Made by a program: the position numbers and the translations under genes. A stretch of 12,189 nt of DNA from Gemmatimonadota bacterium (lineage in GTDB: Bacteria > Gemmatimonadota > Gemmatimonadetes > Gemmatimonadales > Gemmatimonadaceae), in assembly GCA_003142495.1 (NCBI GenBank), contig PLMM01000260.1, positions 1 to 12,189 on the forward strand, read 5' to 3'. A model generated the notes under the pieces. The model was given only the letters and a program-made list of their open reading frames with translations. It was not told where the DNA came from and did not search any database. Positions 1-6,539 of this stretch are shown here, piece by piece (the stretch's first letter is position 1; every line of letters starts with the position of its first letter).

Positions 1-1470
1 CTGCTCGCGATCGCGACGGGGCTCGGTGACGCGCTCCCGAACAACGGCGACGATCAGGCCGCGCCGTATCGCGCGGTGGTCGTGAACGACATGGTGCTCG
101 ACGACAAGGGCGCCAAGATGTCGAAGCACATTGGCAACGTCGTGAATCCGTGGGACGTGCTACCGCGCCATGGCGCCGATGCGGTGCGTCTCTTTCTCAT
201 CGCGTCGAGCCAGGTGTGGGTGCCGCGGCGCTTCGACGAGAGCATGATCCGCGAGCTGGCGGGGCGATTCTTTCTCACGCTCAAGAACATCTACAGCGGG
301 ATCTTCGCGCAGTACGCGAACTTCGGGTGGTCGCCGAGCGAGGCGGATCCGGCGCCGAAGGATCGTCCGGTGGTGGATCGCTGGATGCTCTCGCGCCTGG
401 CGACGGTGGAGCGCGAGGTCGACGAGCGGCTGCAGGGCTTCGATGCGACGGCGGCGGCGCGCACGCTGATGGACTTCGTGGTCGACGACGTGTCGAACTG
501 GTACGTGCGCCTGAATCGCGGCCGATTCTACGATGTCGACAGTGCCGACAGCCGCGCGGCGTTCGCGACGCTGCACGAGGTGCTCGTCGTGGTCACGCGG
601 TTGCTCGCGCCGTTCTCCCCGTTCGTGAGCGACTGGATCCACAGGGAGCTCACGGGCACTTCCGTACACCTCGCACCGTTTCGTAGAGCGCTGGGTATCA
701 ACCAGGGTGAAGACGAGACGCTGGAACGCGCGATGAGCCGGGTTCGGACGCTGGCCAAGCTCGGGCGCGCGGCCCGCGAGGAGAAGGAGATTAAGGTGCG
801 TCAGCCGCTTTCCCGGCTGGTGTGTGTCGTGCCAGATTTCAGGGCTGGGGAGCTCCGGGAACTGCTGCCGCTGCTGGCAAGCGAGCTCAACGTAAAAACG
901 GTAGAATTCGCCGACAGCGGAAGCGCGTTGGCGACGCTCGTTGGCAAGGCGAATTTCAGGGCGCTCGGCAAGCGATTCGGCAAGCGAACACCGGAGGCGG
1001 CGAAGGCCGTCGAGGCGCTCGCGAGTGAAGAGCTGTTGAAGTTCGAGCGGGGCGAGACGGTGAACGTGACGGTGGATGGCGAGGCGTTTCCGCTGCTGAG
1101 CGACGACGTCACGATCGTTCGACACGCATCGGGGAGTTTGCTCGTACGGGAAGAGAACGGGCTGTTCGCCGCGCTCGATCCGGCGATCACACCGGAGCTG
1201 CGGCGCGAGGGTGCGGCGCGAGAGCTGGTGAGCAAGATCCAGCAGATGAGAAAGGCCGCGCGCTTTGCGGTGAGCGACAGGGTGCGAGTCGACCTCGACG
1301 GCGGTCCGGAGCTCGCAGCGGTCGTGAAAGAGTACGAGACGTACATCGCGGGCGAAGTGCTCGCGAACGAGATCACCCTGGCAGGTGGCCTCGGAGAGAC
1401 ACATGACGCAACGCAGACCATCGTGCTCGATGCCGAGACGGTCCGCATTGCCTTGACGAGAGTGAATTAG
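1..1470 (+). CDS. ileS: Isoleucyl-tRNA synthetase, C-terminal part (5' end outside window)
   Basis: This enzyme charges tRNA-Ile with isoleucine in the cytoplasm. The reading frame is open from base 1, so the N-terminal catalytic half (HIGH motif, editing domain) lies outside the window; 489 codons are visible. Window residues 24-46 carry the end of the catalytic Rossmann fold with the class I signature KMSKHIGN (bases 115-138). The anticodon-binding helical domain follows (DRWMLSRL, the SNWYVRLNRGRFY segment, LLAPFSPFVSDWI). The C-terminal region, including ITPELRREGAARELVSKIQ, resembles the DUF5915 tail of type 2 (eukaryote-like) IleRS. No C-terminal Cys4 zinc finger like that of E. coli-type IleRS is present. 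Odd point: the loop reads KMSKH, not KMSKS or KMSKR. It is followed after 2 bp by a DksA-like gene and then lspA, a variant of the widespread ileS-lspA pairing. Family assignment is sure; type 2 assignment is likely. Confidence 0.97.
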   Translation: MLAIATGLGDALPNNGDDQAAPYRAVVVNDMVLDDKGAKMSKHIGNVVNPWDVLPRHGADAVRLFLIASSQVWVPRRFDESMIRELAGRFFLTLKNIYSGIFAQYANFGWSPSEADPAPKDRPVVDRWMLSRLATVEREVDERLQGFDATAAARTLMDFVVDDVSNWYVRLNRGRFYDVDSADSRAAFATLHEVLVVVTRLLAPFSPFVSDWIHRELTGTSVHLAPFRRALGINQGEDETLERAMSRVRTLAKLGRAAREEKEIKVRQPLSRLVCVVPDFRAGELRELLPLLASELNVKTVEFADSGSALATLVGKANFRALGKRFGKRTPEAAKAVEALASEELLKFERGETVNVTVDGEAFPLLSDDVTIVRHASGSLLVREENGLFAALDPAITPELRREGAARELVSKIQQMRKAARFAVSDRVRVDLDGGPELAAVVKEYETYIAGEVLANEITLAGGLGETHDATQTIVLDAETVRIALTRVN

Positions 1471-1472
1471 CG

Positions 1473-1889
1473 ATGCCGTCCTCGACAGGCGCTAAAAAAG
1501 AGAAGCCGATGACCAAGAAGACACTGGCGCATTTCGAAAAGCGCCTGCTCGATGAGCGCAAGCGTGTGGTGAAGGAGCTGGGCAGCTACGGCGAGGCGTT
1601 CGGCGCCACGCTGCAGAGTGCCGACGGAAATCTCAGTTCGTACTCCTTCCACATGGCCGACCAGGGCACCGACGCGATGGAGCGCGAGAAGGCGTTTCTC
1701 TTCGCGAGCTCGGAGGGTCGTTTCCTCTGGCACATCGACGAGGCGCTTCGTCGCCTTTACCGGTCGCCGCAGACGTTTGGCCGCTGCCACAGCTGCGGCG
1801 AGGAGATCGATTTCGATCGCCTCGATGCACTTCCTCACGCGCGCCTGTGCTTCACGTGCAAGCAGCGCGAAGAAGATGCAAAGAAGTAG
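1473..1889 (+). CDS. TraR/DksA-family C4 zinc-finger protein
   Basis: A 138-residue protein with the DksA/TraR layout. A basic N-terminus leads into a long helical, probably coiled-coil region (about residues 15-100, with FEKRLLDERKRVVKEL and the segment MADQGTDAMEREKAF). A C-terminal four-cysteine zinc finger follows, C105-x2-C108 and C126-x2-C129 (CHSCGEEIDF, LCFTCK). Family members insert the coiled coil into the RNA polymerase secondary channel and modulate initiation, often with ppGpp. The stretch around SSYSFHMADQGTDAMEREK resembles the Bacillus YteA/YocK branch more than E. coli DksA, so a classic stringent-response role is not assured. The start at 1473 lies 2 bp after the ileS stop with a weak GAG-type ribosome site; ATG 1509 (MTKKTL) is a plausible alternative. 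The 3' end overlaps lspA by 14 bp. Placement in an ileS-lspA operon suggests growth-linked expression (inference). Confidence 0.9.
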   Translation: MPSSTGAKKEKPMTKKTLAHFEKRLLDERKRVVKELGSYGEAFGATLQSADGNLSSYSFHMADQGTDAMEREKAFLFASSEGRFLWHIDEALRRLYRSPQTFGRCHSCGEEIDFDRLDALPHARLCFTCKQREEDAKK

Positions 1890-2403
1890 CTCGGAGTCGA
1901 CCACCTTCTGGTCGATCATCGTCCTGGTCGTCGTCGCGGACTTTGCGACGAAGGCCATGGCCGCGTCCATGCTCGTGCCGCAGCACGTGCCGCGCGAGGT
2001 ATTTGGCGAGTGGGCGCGGCTGACGCTCGTCCACAATCCCGGCGCCGCCTTCGGCGTGAGTGCGGGGCCATACTCGCGCCAGATATTTCTGCTGCTCACG
2101 GTCGTCGCGCTCTTCGTGCTGTCGAAGCTCTATCGCACGACTGCGCCCGGCGACCGCCTTCGTGTGATCGCGCTCGGCCTCGTGTGCGGAGGCGCAATCG
2201 GCAATCTCATCGACCGCGTGCGCTCGCCGATTGGCGTCGTGGATTTTCTCGACGTCGGCTTTCGCGATTGGCGCTGGCCCACGTTCAATGTCGCCGACAT
2301 GGCGGTGAGCATTGGCGCCTTCCTGTTGGCGTGGGCGCTGTGGGGCGAGGAAGATGTGGTCGAACCGGTCCCGAAGTCGGTGACCGAGACTACGGGCGCG
2401 TGA
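1876..2403 (+). CDS. lspA: Lipoprotein signal peptidase (signal peptidase II)
   Basis: This inner-membrane aspartyl protease removes signal peptides from diacylglyceryl-modified prolipoproteins. The 175-residue length is close to the E. coli enzyme. Visible motifs in order: TM1 about residues 12-30 ending in DFATKAM, the NPGAAFG box (54-60), TM2 about 69-83, TM3 about 95-112 ending in GGAIGNLIDR with catalytic D113, then VVDFLDV (121-127), FNVADMAVSIG with catalytic D141, and TM4 about 139-155. Both catalytic aspartates and all conserved blocks are intact. ATG 1876 was chosen because it sits 14 bp inside the upstream gene and leaves only a short cytosolic tip before TM1; longer in-frame readings would add a non-homologous basic stretch encoded by the DksA-like gene. 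Translational coupling to that gene is likely. The C-terminal EEDVVEPVPKSV tail is unconserved. Confidence 0.96.
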   Translation: MQRSSSESTTFWSIIVLVVVADFATKAMAASMLVPQHVPREVFGEWARLTLVHNPGAAFGVSAGPYSRQIFLLLTVVALFVLSKLYRTTAPGDRLRVIALGLVCGGAIGNLIDRVRSPIGVVDFLDVGFRDWRWPTFNVADMAVSIGAFLLAWALWGEEDVVEPVPKSVTETTGA

Positions 2404-2428
2404 TGCCCCACCGCCGGTCGCCGAACGC

Positions 2429-3415
2429 ATGACAGCACCGGCCACGCACGAAATCACCCTGGACGCCGACAGCGAGCTGCGCCTCGACCTGCTCTTGGCG
2501 CGCGAGCTCGGCACCTCGCGCACGCAGGCGGCAACGCTGATCGCCAACGGCAACGTGACCGTGAGCGACAAGCGCGAGAAGGCAAGCTATCGTCCCGAGG
2601 CCGGCGACCGCATCGTCGTGGTGCTCCCGACGCCGCAGTCGCGCGAGGTGATCGCGGAGGAGATTCCGCTGTCGGTGGTGTTCGAGGACGAGTACGTGAT
2701 GGTCGTCGATAAGCCGGCGGGGATGGTCGTACACCCCGCACCAGGTCACTGGAGCGGGACGCTCGTGAACGCGCTCAAGGGGCGGGGCGGGGCGCTCGCG
2801 AACGAGAATGGCGAAGATCGCGCGGGAATCGTCCACCGCCTCGACAAGGAGACCTCGGGGCTCCTGCTCGTCGCCAAAACGGACGTCGCGCTCCGCAAGC
2901 TCGGCGCCGACCTCGCGGCGCGGCGCGTCGTGCGCCGCTATGCCGCGCTGTCGTGGGGGCACATCAACGGCGACCGCCTCACGGTGGACAAGCCGGTTGC
3001 GCGCGATCCGCGAGACCGAAAGCGCATGGCAATCGTCACTAGCGGACGAGCGGCGAAGACGGATTTCGTGCGACTGGCCCGGTTCGAGTCTGTCGACTTG
3101 CTGCGCGCGCACCTCCACACGGGGCGCACGCATCAGATCCGCATTCATCTCGCATCGGTGGGACACCCTGTAGTGGGGGATGACATGTACGGTGGGGGCG
3201 GTGGACGGCGGCTCGTCGAGCTTCCGGCGCACCGGCATTTCCTCCATGCGGCGTGGCTGATCTTCCCGCACCCGGTCACCGGCGAATCCGTCGAGCTTCG
3301 CTCACCTCTTCCGGCCGAGCTGCAGCGATCCCTCGCTGCGGTCGCGGAGTCGGAGGCGCTGCTCACGCACCCGGATCCGCTGGACGATCTTGGCTTCTAC
3401 CGCCTCACTACCTGA
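2429..3415 (+). CDS. rluD: RluA/RluD-family 23S rRNA pseudouridine synthase
   Basis: It converts uridine to pseudouridine in large-subunit rRNA. The 328 residues show an N-terminal S4 RNA-binding domain (about 15-65, LRLDLLLARELGTSRTQA and NGNVTVSDKREK). The RluA catalytic core follows: VVDKPAGMVVHP (92-103), GIVHRLDKETSG with catalytic D139, and the TGRTHQIRIHLASVGHPVVGD block. The S4-plus-core layout matches RluD, which modifies helix 69 positions 1911, 1915 and 1917. RluC also has an S4 domain, so the exact target is not fixed by sequence. ATG 2429 lies 25 bp after lspA, and neither a strong ribosome site nor a terminator is visible in that gap. The last 26 bp are shared with the start of cheW, so this gene is the bridge between the housekeeping and chemosensory blocks. 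Confidence 0.94.
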   Translation: MTAPATHEITLDADSELRLDLLLARELGTSRTQAATLIANGNVTVSDKREKASYRPEAGDRIVVVLPTPQSREVIAEEIPLSVVFEDEYVMVVDKPAGMVVHPAPGHWSGTLVNALKGRGGALANENGEDRAGIVHRLDKETSGLLLVAKTDVALRKLGADLAARRVVRRYAALSWGHINGDRLTVDKPVARDPRDRKRMAIVTSGRAAKTDFVRLARFESVDLLRAHLHTGRTHQIRIHLASVGHPVVGDDMYGGGGGRRLVELPAHRHFLHAAWLIFPHPVTGESVELRSPLPAELQRSLAAVAESEALLTHPDPLDDLGFYRLTT

Positions 3416-3845
3416 CAGCTCTGACATAGCGCCCCGCCAGCTGCTCCTCTTCAAGCTGGCGGATCGCATCGGTGCGATCGAGCTGGAGATCGTGCGGGAG
3501 ATCCTTCCGCCCTCTCCCGCCACGCGTCTCCCCGGGGCGCCGCCGTACGTCCGCGGGCTCATAAACGTCCGGGGCACGGTCATTACCGTGGTCGACCTCG
3601 TCGCCCGCCTCTTCGACCGCCCGGCTCGCCCTGACGGCCCCGTAATGCTGCTCGAGCATCAGGGAAAGGTCGTTGGCGTGGCCGTGGACGAGGTGATCGA
3701 GGTCCAGCCCCTGCCGCCACCGGGATGGGAGACCCCAATTGGCGACTTTCTCCCCGGCGGGATCGTCTATGCCATGGGGGAGATCGACTCCCAAACTGTG
3801 CTCCTGCTCGACATCCGCGGATTGCTCACGCACGTGCTCGTTTAA
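3390..3845 (+). CDS. cheW: CheW chemotaxis coupling protein
   Basis: CheW tethers the CheA kinase to chemoreceptors. The 151-residue protein is a single CheW SH3-like domain: RQLLLFKL (16-23) starts strand 1, and VRGLINVRGTVITVVDLVARL (54-74, split across two conserved strands) holds the receptor/CheA-contacting Arg and the V-DL signature. VVGVAVDEVIEV (94-105) and the VLLLDIRGLL end are also conserved. The frame has no ATG upstream of the conserved domain. The only sensible initiator is TTG 3390, inside the last 26 bp of the pseudouridine synthase gene; the domain begins about 14 residues later. The ribosome site there is weak, so translation probably depends on coupling to the upstream gene. 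It is followed after 12 bp by cheY. No chemoreceptor gene lies in the window, so its receptor partner is encoded elsewhere. Confidence 0.93.
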   Translation: MASTASLPDSSDIAPRQLLLFKLADRIGAIELEIVREILPPSPATRLPGAPPYVRGLINVRGTVITVVDLVARLFDRPARPDGPVMLLEHQGKVVGVAVDEVIEVQPLPPPGWETPIGDFLPGGIVYAMGEIDSQTVLLLDIRGLLTHVLV

Positions 3846-3851
3846 CGGAGG
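3846..3851 (+). promoter_or_regulatory. Ribosome binding site of cheY
   Basis: CGGAGG lies directly after the cheW stop and 6 bp before the GTG start of cheY. It is a strong Shine-Dalgarno match and decides in favour of the GTG start at 3858. Confidence 0.75.
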
Positions 3852-3857
3852 CTCAGG

Positions 3858-4220
3858 GTGAGTCACACTGTACTGATCTGCGACGACGCCGTCTTCATGC
3901 GCACGATGATCTCCGACATTCTCGAGGAGTCCGGCTACGAGATCGTCGGGCAGGCCGAGACGGGCGTGCAGGCGATCGAGCGCTACAAGACGCTGCGCCC
4001 CGACCTCGTGACGATGGACATCGTGATGCCCGACATGGGTGGGATTGACGCCGTGCGAGAAATCACGAGCTTCGACGCGAACGCAAAAATCCTGATGTGC
4101 AGCGCGATGGGGCAGCAGGCGCTCGTCGTCGAGGCGATCCAGGCCGGCGCGAAGGACTTCGTCGTGAAGCCGTTCCAGCCGAGCCGCGTGCTGGAAGCCG
4201 TGCAGCGCGTGCTGGGCTGA
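3858..4220 (+). CDS. cheY: CheY response regulator (stand-alone receiver domain)
   Basis: A 120-residue single receiver domain that takes phosphate from CheA. The acidic pocket D9-D10 (LICDDAVFMR), phospho-acceptor D54 (LVTMDIVMPDMGG), switch residue S82 (ILMCSAMGQQ) and K104 (FVVKPFQPSRV) are all present. The CSAMGQQALV and VKPFQPSRVLEAVQ segments are typical of Bacillus/Thermotoga-type chemotaxis CheY rather than of the enterobacterial form. The loop after D54 reads MPDMGG where MPxMDG is usual, a mild change. The start is GTG with a good CGGAGG 6 bp upstream. In flagellated bacteria CheY-P binds the motor switch. Here no flagellar gene is near and mglBA closes the operon, so the target may be a polarity or pilus protein (inference). 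A hairpin lies between this gene and cheA. Confidence 0.95.
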   Translation: MSHTVLICDDAVFMRTMISDILEESGYEIVGQAETGVQAIERYKTLRPDLVTMDIVMPDMGGIDAVREITSFDANAKILMCSAMGQQALVVEAIQAGAKDFVVKPFQPSRVLEAVQRVLG

Positions 4221-4221
4221 G

Positions 4222-4246
4222 CGGTCCGCGCCCCTCTAGCGGACCG
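4222..4246 (+). promoter_or_regulatory. Hairpin in the cheY-cheA gap
   Basis: CGGTCCGC (4222-4229) and GCGGACCG (4239-4246) form a perfect 8-bp GC-rich stem with a 9-base loop (GCCCCTCTA). It fills most of the 29-bp gap and ends 3 bases before the cheA ATG. No U-run follows, so it does not look like an intrinsic terminator. No clear free Shine-Dalgarno exists for cheA, so the structure could tune cheA translation or protect a processed 3' end (inference). Confidence 0.6.
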
Positions 4247-4249
4247 ACC

Positions 4250-5908
4250 ATGGACTTGGCCAAATACGCCGCGCTCTTTCAATCGGAGAGCCGCGAGCAG
4301 CTCTCGACGATGAACGAGGAGCTGCTCGCGCTCGAGCGCGCGCCTGCCGCGGCCGAGCCGGTGAGCGCGGTCTTTCGCGCGGTGCACACGATGAAGGGGA
4401 TGAGCGCGACGATGGGCTACGCGACGGTGACCGCGCTCGCGCACGAGCTCGAGTCGCTGCTCGATCGCGTGCGCCACTCGGAGATCACGGTCGATCGCTC
4501 GGTGACGGACACGCTCTTCGCGGCCGTCGATGCGCTGGAGCGCGCCGTGGAGATCGAGGTCGCGGGCGGGTCGGCCGAAGCGGCATCGGCGCCGGCGCTC
4601 GCGCGACTGCAGGCACTCGCGGGCGCGCGTGTGGGCGCGGGTGCGAGCGCGGCTGTGAGCGTGGCTGTGCGCGCGGCTGTGAGCGCGGCGGCTGATACGC
4701 TGCCGATGACGACGCAGGAGTTCGCGATCGCGGCCGGCGCTGCGAACGGCGCGGGTCGCGCGCAGCGAACGATTCGCGTCGAGCTTCGGCGGCTCGATGG
4801 GCTCACGAATCTCAGTGGTGAGCTCCTCGTCGCGCGCGGGCGACTCACCGATGTCGCGCACGAGATCGCGCACCCCGCGCTCGACGAGGCGCTCGCGCAG
4901 GTGTCGCGGCTCATCTCCGATCTCCACGAGGAGATCATGGCGAGCCGCATGGTGCCGGTCGGCCAGGTGTTCGATCGTTTTCCGCGTCTCGTGCGCGACG
5001 CGGCGAGCTCACTCGGCAAGGAGATCGAGCTGACACTCAACGGCCGCGAGATCGAGCTCGATCGCTCGATGCTCGACGAGATCGGCGAGCCGATCGTGCA
5101 CTTGCTGCGCAACGCGGCCGATCACGGCATCGAGAAGCCGGACGTGCGCGAGCGCGCGGGGAAGCCGCGCGCGGGACAGCTCGCGCTCACCGTCACGCGC
5201 GAGCGGCAGATGGTGACGATGCGCGTTGAGGACGACGGCCGCGGCATCGATCGCGACCAGGTGCTCGCCCGCGCGCGATCGCAGGGGCTCGTCGACGCAA
5301 CGGTAGAAGCGCTCAACGACGAGGAGCTGATCCGCATCATCGCGCGCCCGGGCTTCAGCACGGCGGAGAAGATCACCGATATTTCGGGGCGCGGTGTGGG
5401 CATTGATGTCGTCCTCACGCGCGTCCGCGAGTTGGGCGGTGCAGTCGAGATTCGCTCGGTGCCCGGTGACGGGACGACGGTGACGCTCCGCCTGCCGGTG
5501 ACGCTCGCGATCGTGCGCGCGCTGCTCCTTCGGGTTGATGGCGAGATGTACGCGGTGCCGATGACGCACGTGCGGGAGACGGTCGAGCTGCGCCAGGAGG
5601 CCCGGCGCCGCGTGCAGGGGCGGGAAGTGATGTTGCTGCGCGACGAGGTCGTGCCGCTCATGCACTTTCGCGAAGTCGTAGGACTGCCGGAAGCGCGCTT
5701 CGTGAGCGCGGACGGCACGACGCAGGTTATCGTGATCGAGAGCGAGGGGCGCCGCACCGGGCTCGTCGTCGACGAGTTTGCAGGACAGCAGGACATTGTC
5801 GTGAAGGGCTTCGACGGTGTGCGGGATGGGCTCGCGTTGTTCAGCGGCGCCACGATTCTAGCCGATGGCGTGCCCGCGCTGATCGTCGACGTACGCAGTC
5901 TTCATTAG
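4250..5908 (+). CDS. cheA: CheA chemotaxis histidine kinase lacking the P2 domain
   Basis: It autophosphorylates on the P1 histidine and passes phosphate to CheY. The protein has 552 residues, against roughly 650-670 for many CheA proteins. Order of domains: P1/Hpt about 1-105 with phospho-site H46 in FRAVHTMKGMSATMG; Ala-rich linker about 106-170; P3 dimerisation about 171-235 (RRLDGLTNLSGELL); P4 HATPase about 236-418 with N box HLLRNAADHGIE (284-295), G1 box DDGRGI (328-333), F box region RPGFSTAEKITDISG and G2 box GRGVGID; P5 CheW-like about 419-552. The CheY/CheB-docking P2 domain expected between P1 and P3 is absent, and the linker is too short to hold it. ATG 4250 starts exactly at a standard Hpt N-terminus (MDLAKYAALFQSESRE); longer upstream readings run into cheY. 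The kinase motifs are intact, so it should be active. Confidence 0.95.
   Translation: MDLAKYAALFQSESREQLSTMNEELLALERAPAAAEPVSAVFRAVHTMKGMSATMGYATVTALAHELESLLDRVRHSEITVDRSVTDTLFAAVDALERAVEIEVAGGSAEAASAPALARLQALAGARVGAGASAAVSVAVRAAVSAAADTLPMTTQEFAIAAGAANGAGRAQRTIRVELRRLDGLTNLSGELLVARGRLTDVAHEIAHPALDEALAQVSRLISDLHEEIMASRMVPVGQVFDRFPRLVRDAASSLGKEIELTLNGREIELDRSMLDEIGEPIVHLLRNAADHGIEKPDVRERAGKPRAGQLALTVTRERQMVTMRVEDDGRGIDRDQVLARARSQGLVDATVEALNDEELIRIIARPGFSTAEKITDISGRGVGIDVVLTRVRELGGAVEIRSVPGDGTTVTLRLPVTLAIVRALLLRVDGEMYAVPMTHVRETVELRQEARRRVQGREVMLLRDEVVPLMHFREVVGLPEARFVSADGTTQVIVIESEGRRTGLVVDEFAGQQDIVVKGFDGVRDGLALFSGATILADGVPALIVDVRSLH
4625..4696 (+). repeat. Degenerate 12-bp tandem repeat in the cheA linker
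   Basis: About six imperfect 12-bp units, best seen as GCGGCTGTGAGC, GTGGCTGTGCGC, GCGGCTGTGAGC, encode the tetrapeptides ARVG, AGAS, AAVS, VAVR, AAVS and AAAD (CheA residues 126-149). They are in frame, so unit gain or loss would change linker length by four residues without breaking the kinase. Confidence 0.7.
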
Positions 5909-5918
5909 GGAGCGCGCG

Positions 5919-6539
5919 ATGGCGGACCTGCTGCAACTCAACAGCCTGGAGCTCGACGCGCTTCGCGAGACCGCGAACATCGGCGCGGGACACGCCGCGA
6001 CGGCGCTCTCGCAGATGACCGGCGACACGATCATGATCACCGTGCCGACGATCACGATCGCCGCACTCGAGGACGTGCCGTCGCGCATCCTCCCCGAGGA
6101 GGAGCCGATCGTCGCGGTGCTCATGCAGATGATGGGCGATCTCACCGGGCGCACGCTGCTCGTCTTCCCGCATCCTACCGCGGTGCGCCTCGCGCAGCTC
6201 ATGCTTCGCCGCCCCACCGTCGCCAACGGCGCCTTCGGTGAGCTCGAGCAGTCCGCGATCAAGGAAGCCGGCAACATCCTGAGCGGCGCCTACATGAACG
6301 CGCTCAGCGAATTCATGGGACTCATGCTGCTGCCGTCGCCGCCGAGCCTCGCGATCGACATGTCGACCGCGGTGCTCAACACGGCGTATCTGCAATTCGG
6401 AACGGATCGCGACATGGTCGTCGCCGTGGAAACACAGTTCTATTTGCAGGGCGAGGGCCAGGAGCTGCGCGGCTTCTTTCTGCTGCTCCCCGATGCCGCA
6501 TCGCTGCAGGTCATTCTTCGTGCGGTGAAAGTCCTGTGA
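5919..6539 (+). CDS. cheC: CheC-family CheY-P phosphatase
   Basis: CheC/CheX/FliY phosphatases remove phosphate from CheY-P. The 206-residue length matches B. subtilis CheC, and both active-site repeats fit D/S-x3-E-x2-N with a Pro 23 residues later. Site 1 is D13, E17, N20 and P43 (LDALRETANIGAGHAATAL). Site 2 is S112, E116, N119 and P142 (SAIKEAGNILSGAYMNAL). With both sites complete it is expected to be catalytic. It lacks the N-terminal CheY-P-binding peptide and the C-terminal SpoA domain of FliY, so CheC is preferred. The ATG follows AGGGAG (5907-5912) by 6 bp and starts 10 bp after cheA. CheC is usually helped by CheD, for which no gene is present here. Its stop overlaps the next start as GTGA. 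Confidence 0.92.
   Translation: MADLLQLNSLELDALRETANIGAGHAATALSQMTGDTIMITVPTITIAALEDVPSRILPEEEPIVAVLMQMMGDLTGRTLLVFPHPTAVRLAQLMLRRPTVANGAFGELEQSAIKEAGNILSGAYMNALSEFMGLMLLPSPPSLAIDMSTAVLNTAYLQFGTDRDMVVAVETQFYLQGEGQELRGFFLLLPDAASLQVILRAVKVL

Noticed and set aside
7..14. GCGATCGC-type palindromes, seen also near 4728, 7658, 8738 and 9910
   Set aside because: All are in coding sequence as Ala-Ile/Ser-Ile-Ala codons; spacing is irregular and abundance is explained by codon bias.
160..1404. 414-codon minus-strand open frame across ileS
   Set aside because: It is a shadow of the IleRS reading frame with Arg/His-rich composition and no recognisable domain.
2404..2428. Possible terminator or promoter between lspA and the pseudouridine synthase gene
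   Set aside because: The 25-bp gap shows no inverted repeat with a U-run and no -10/-35-like sequence.
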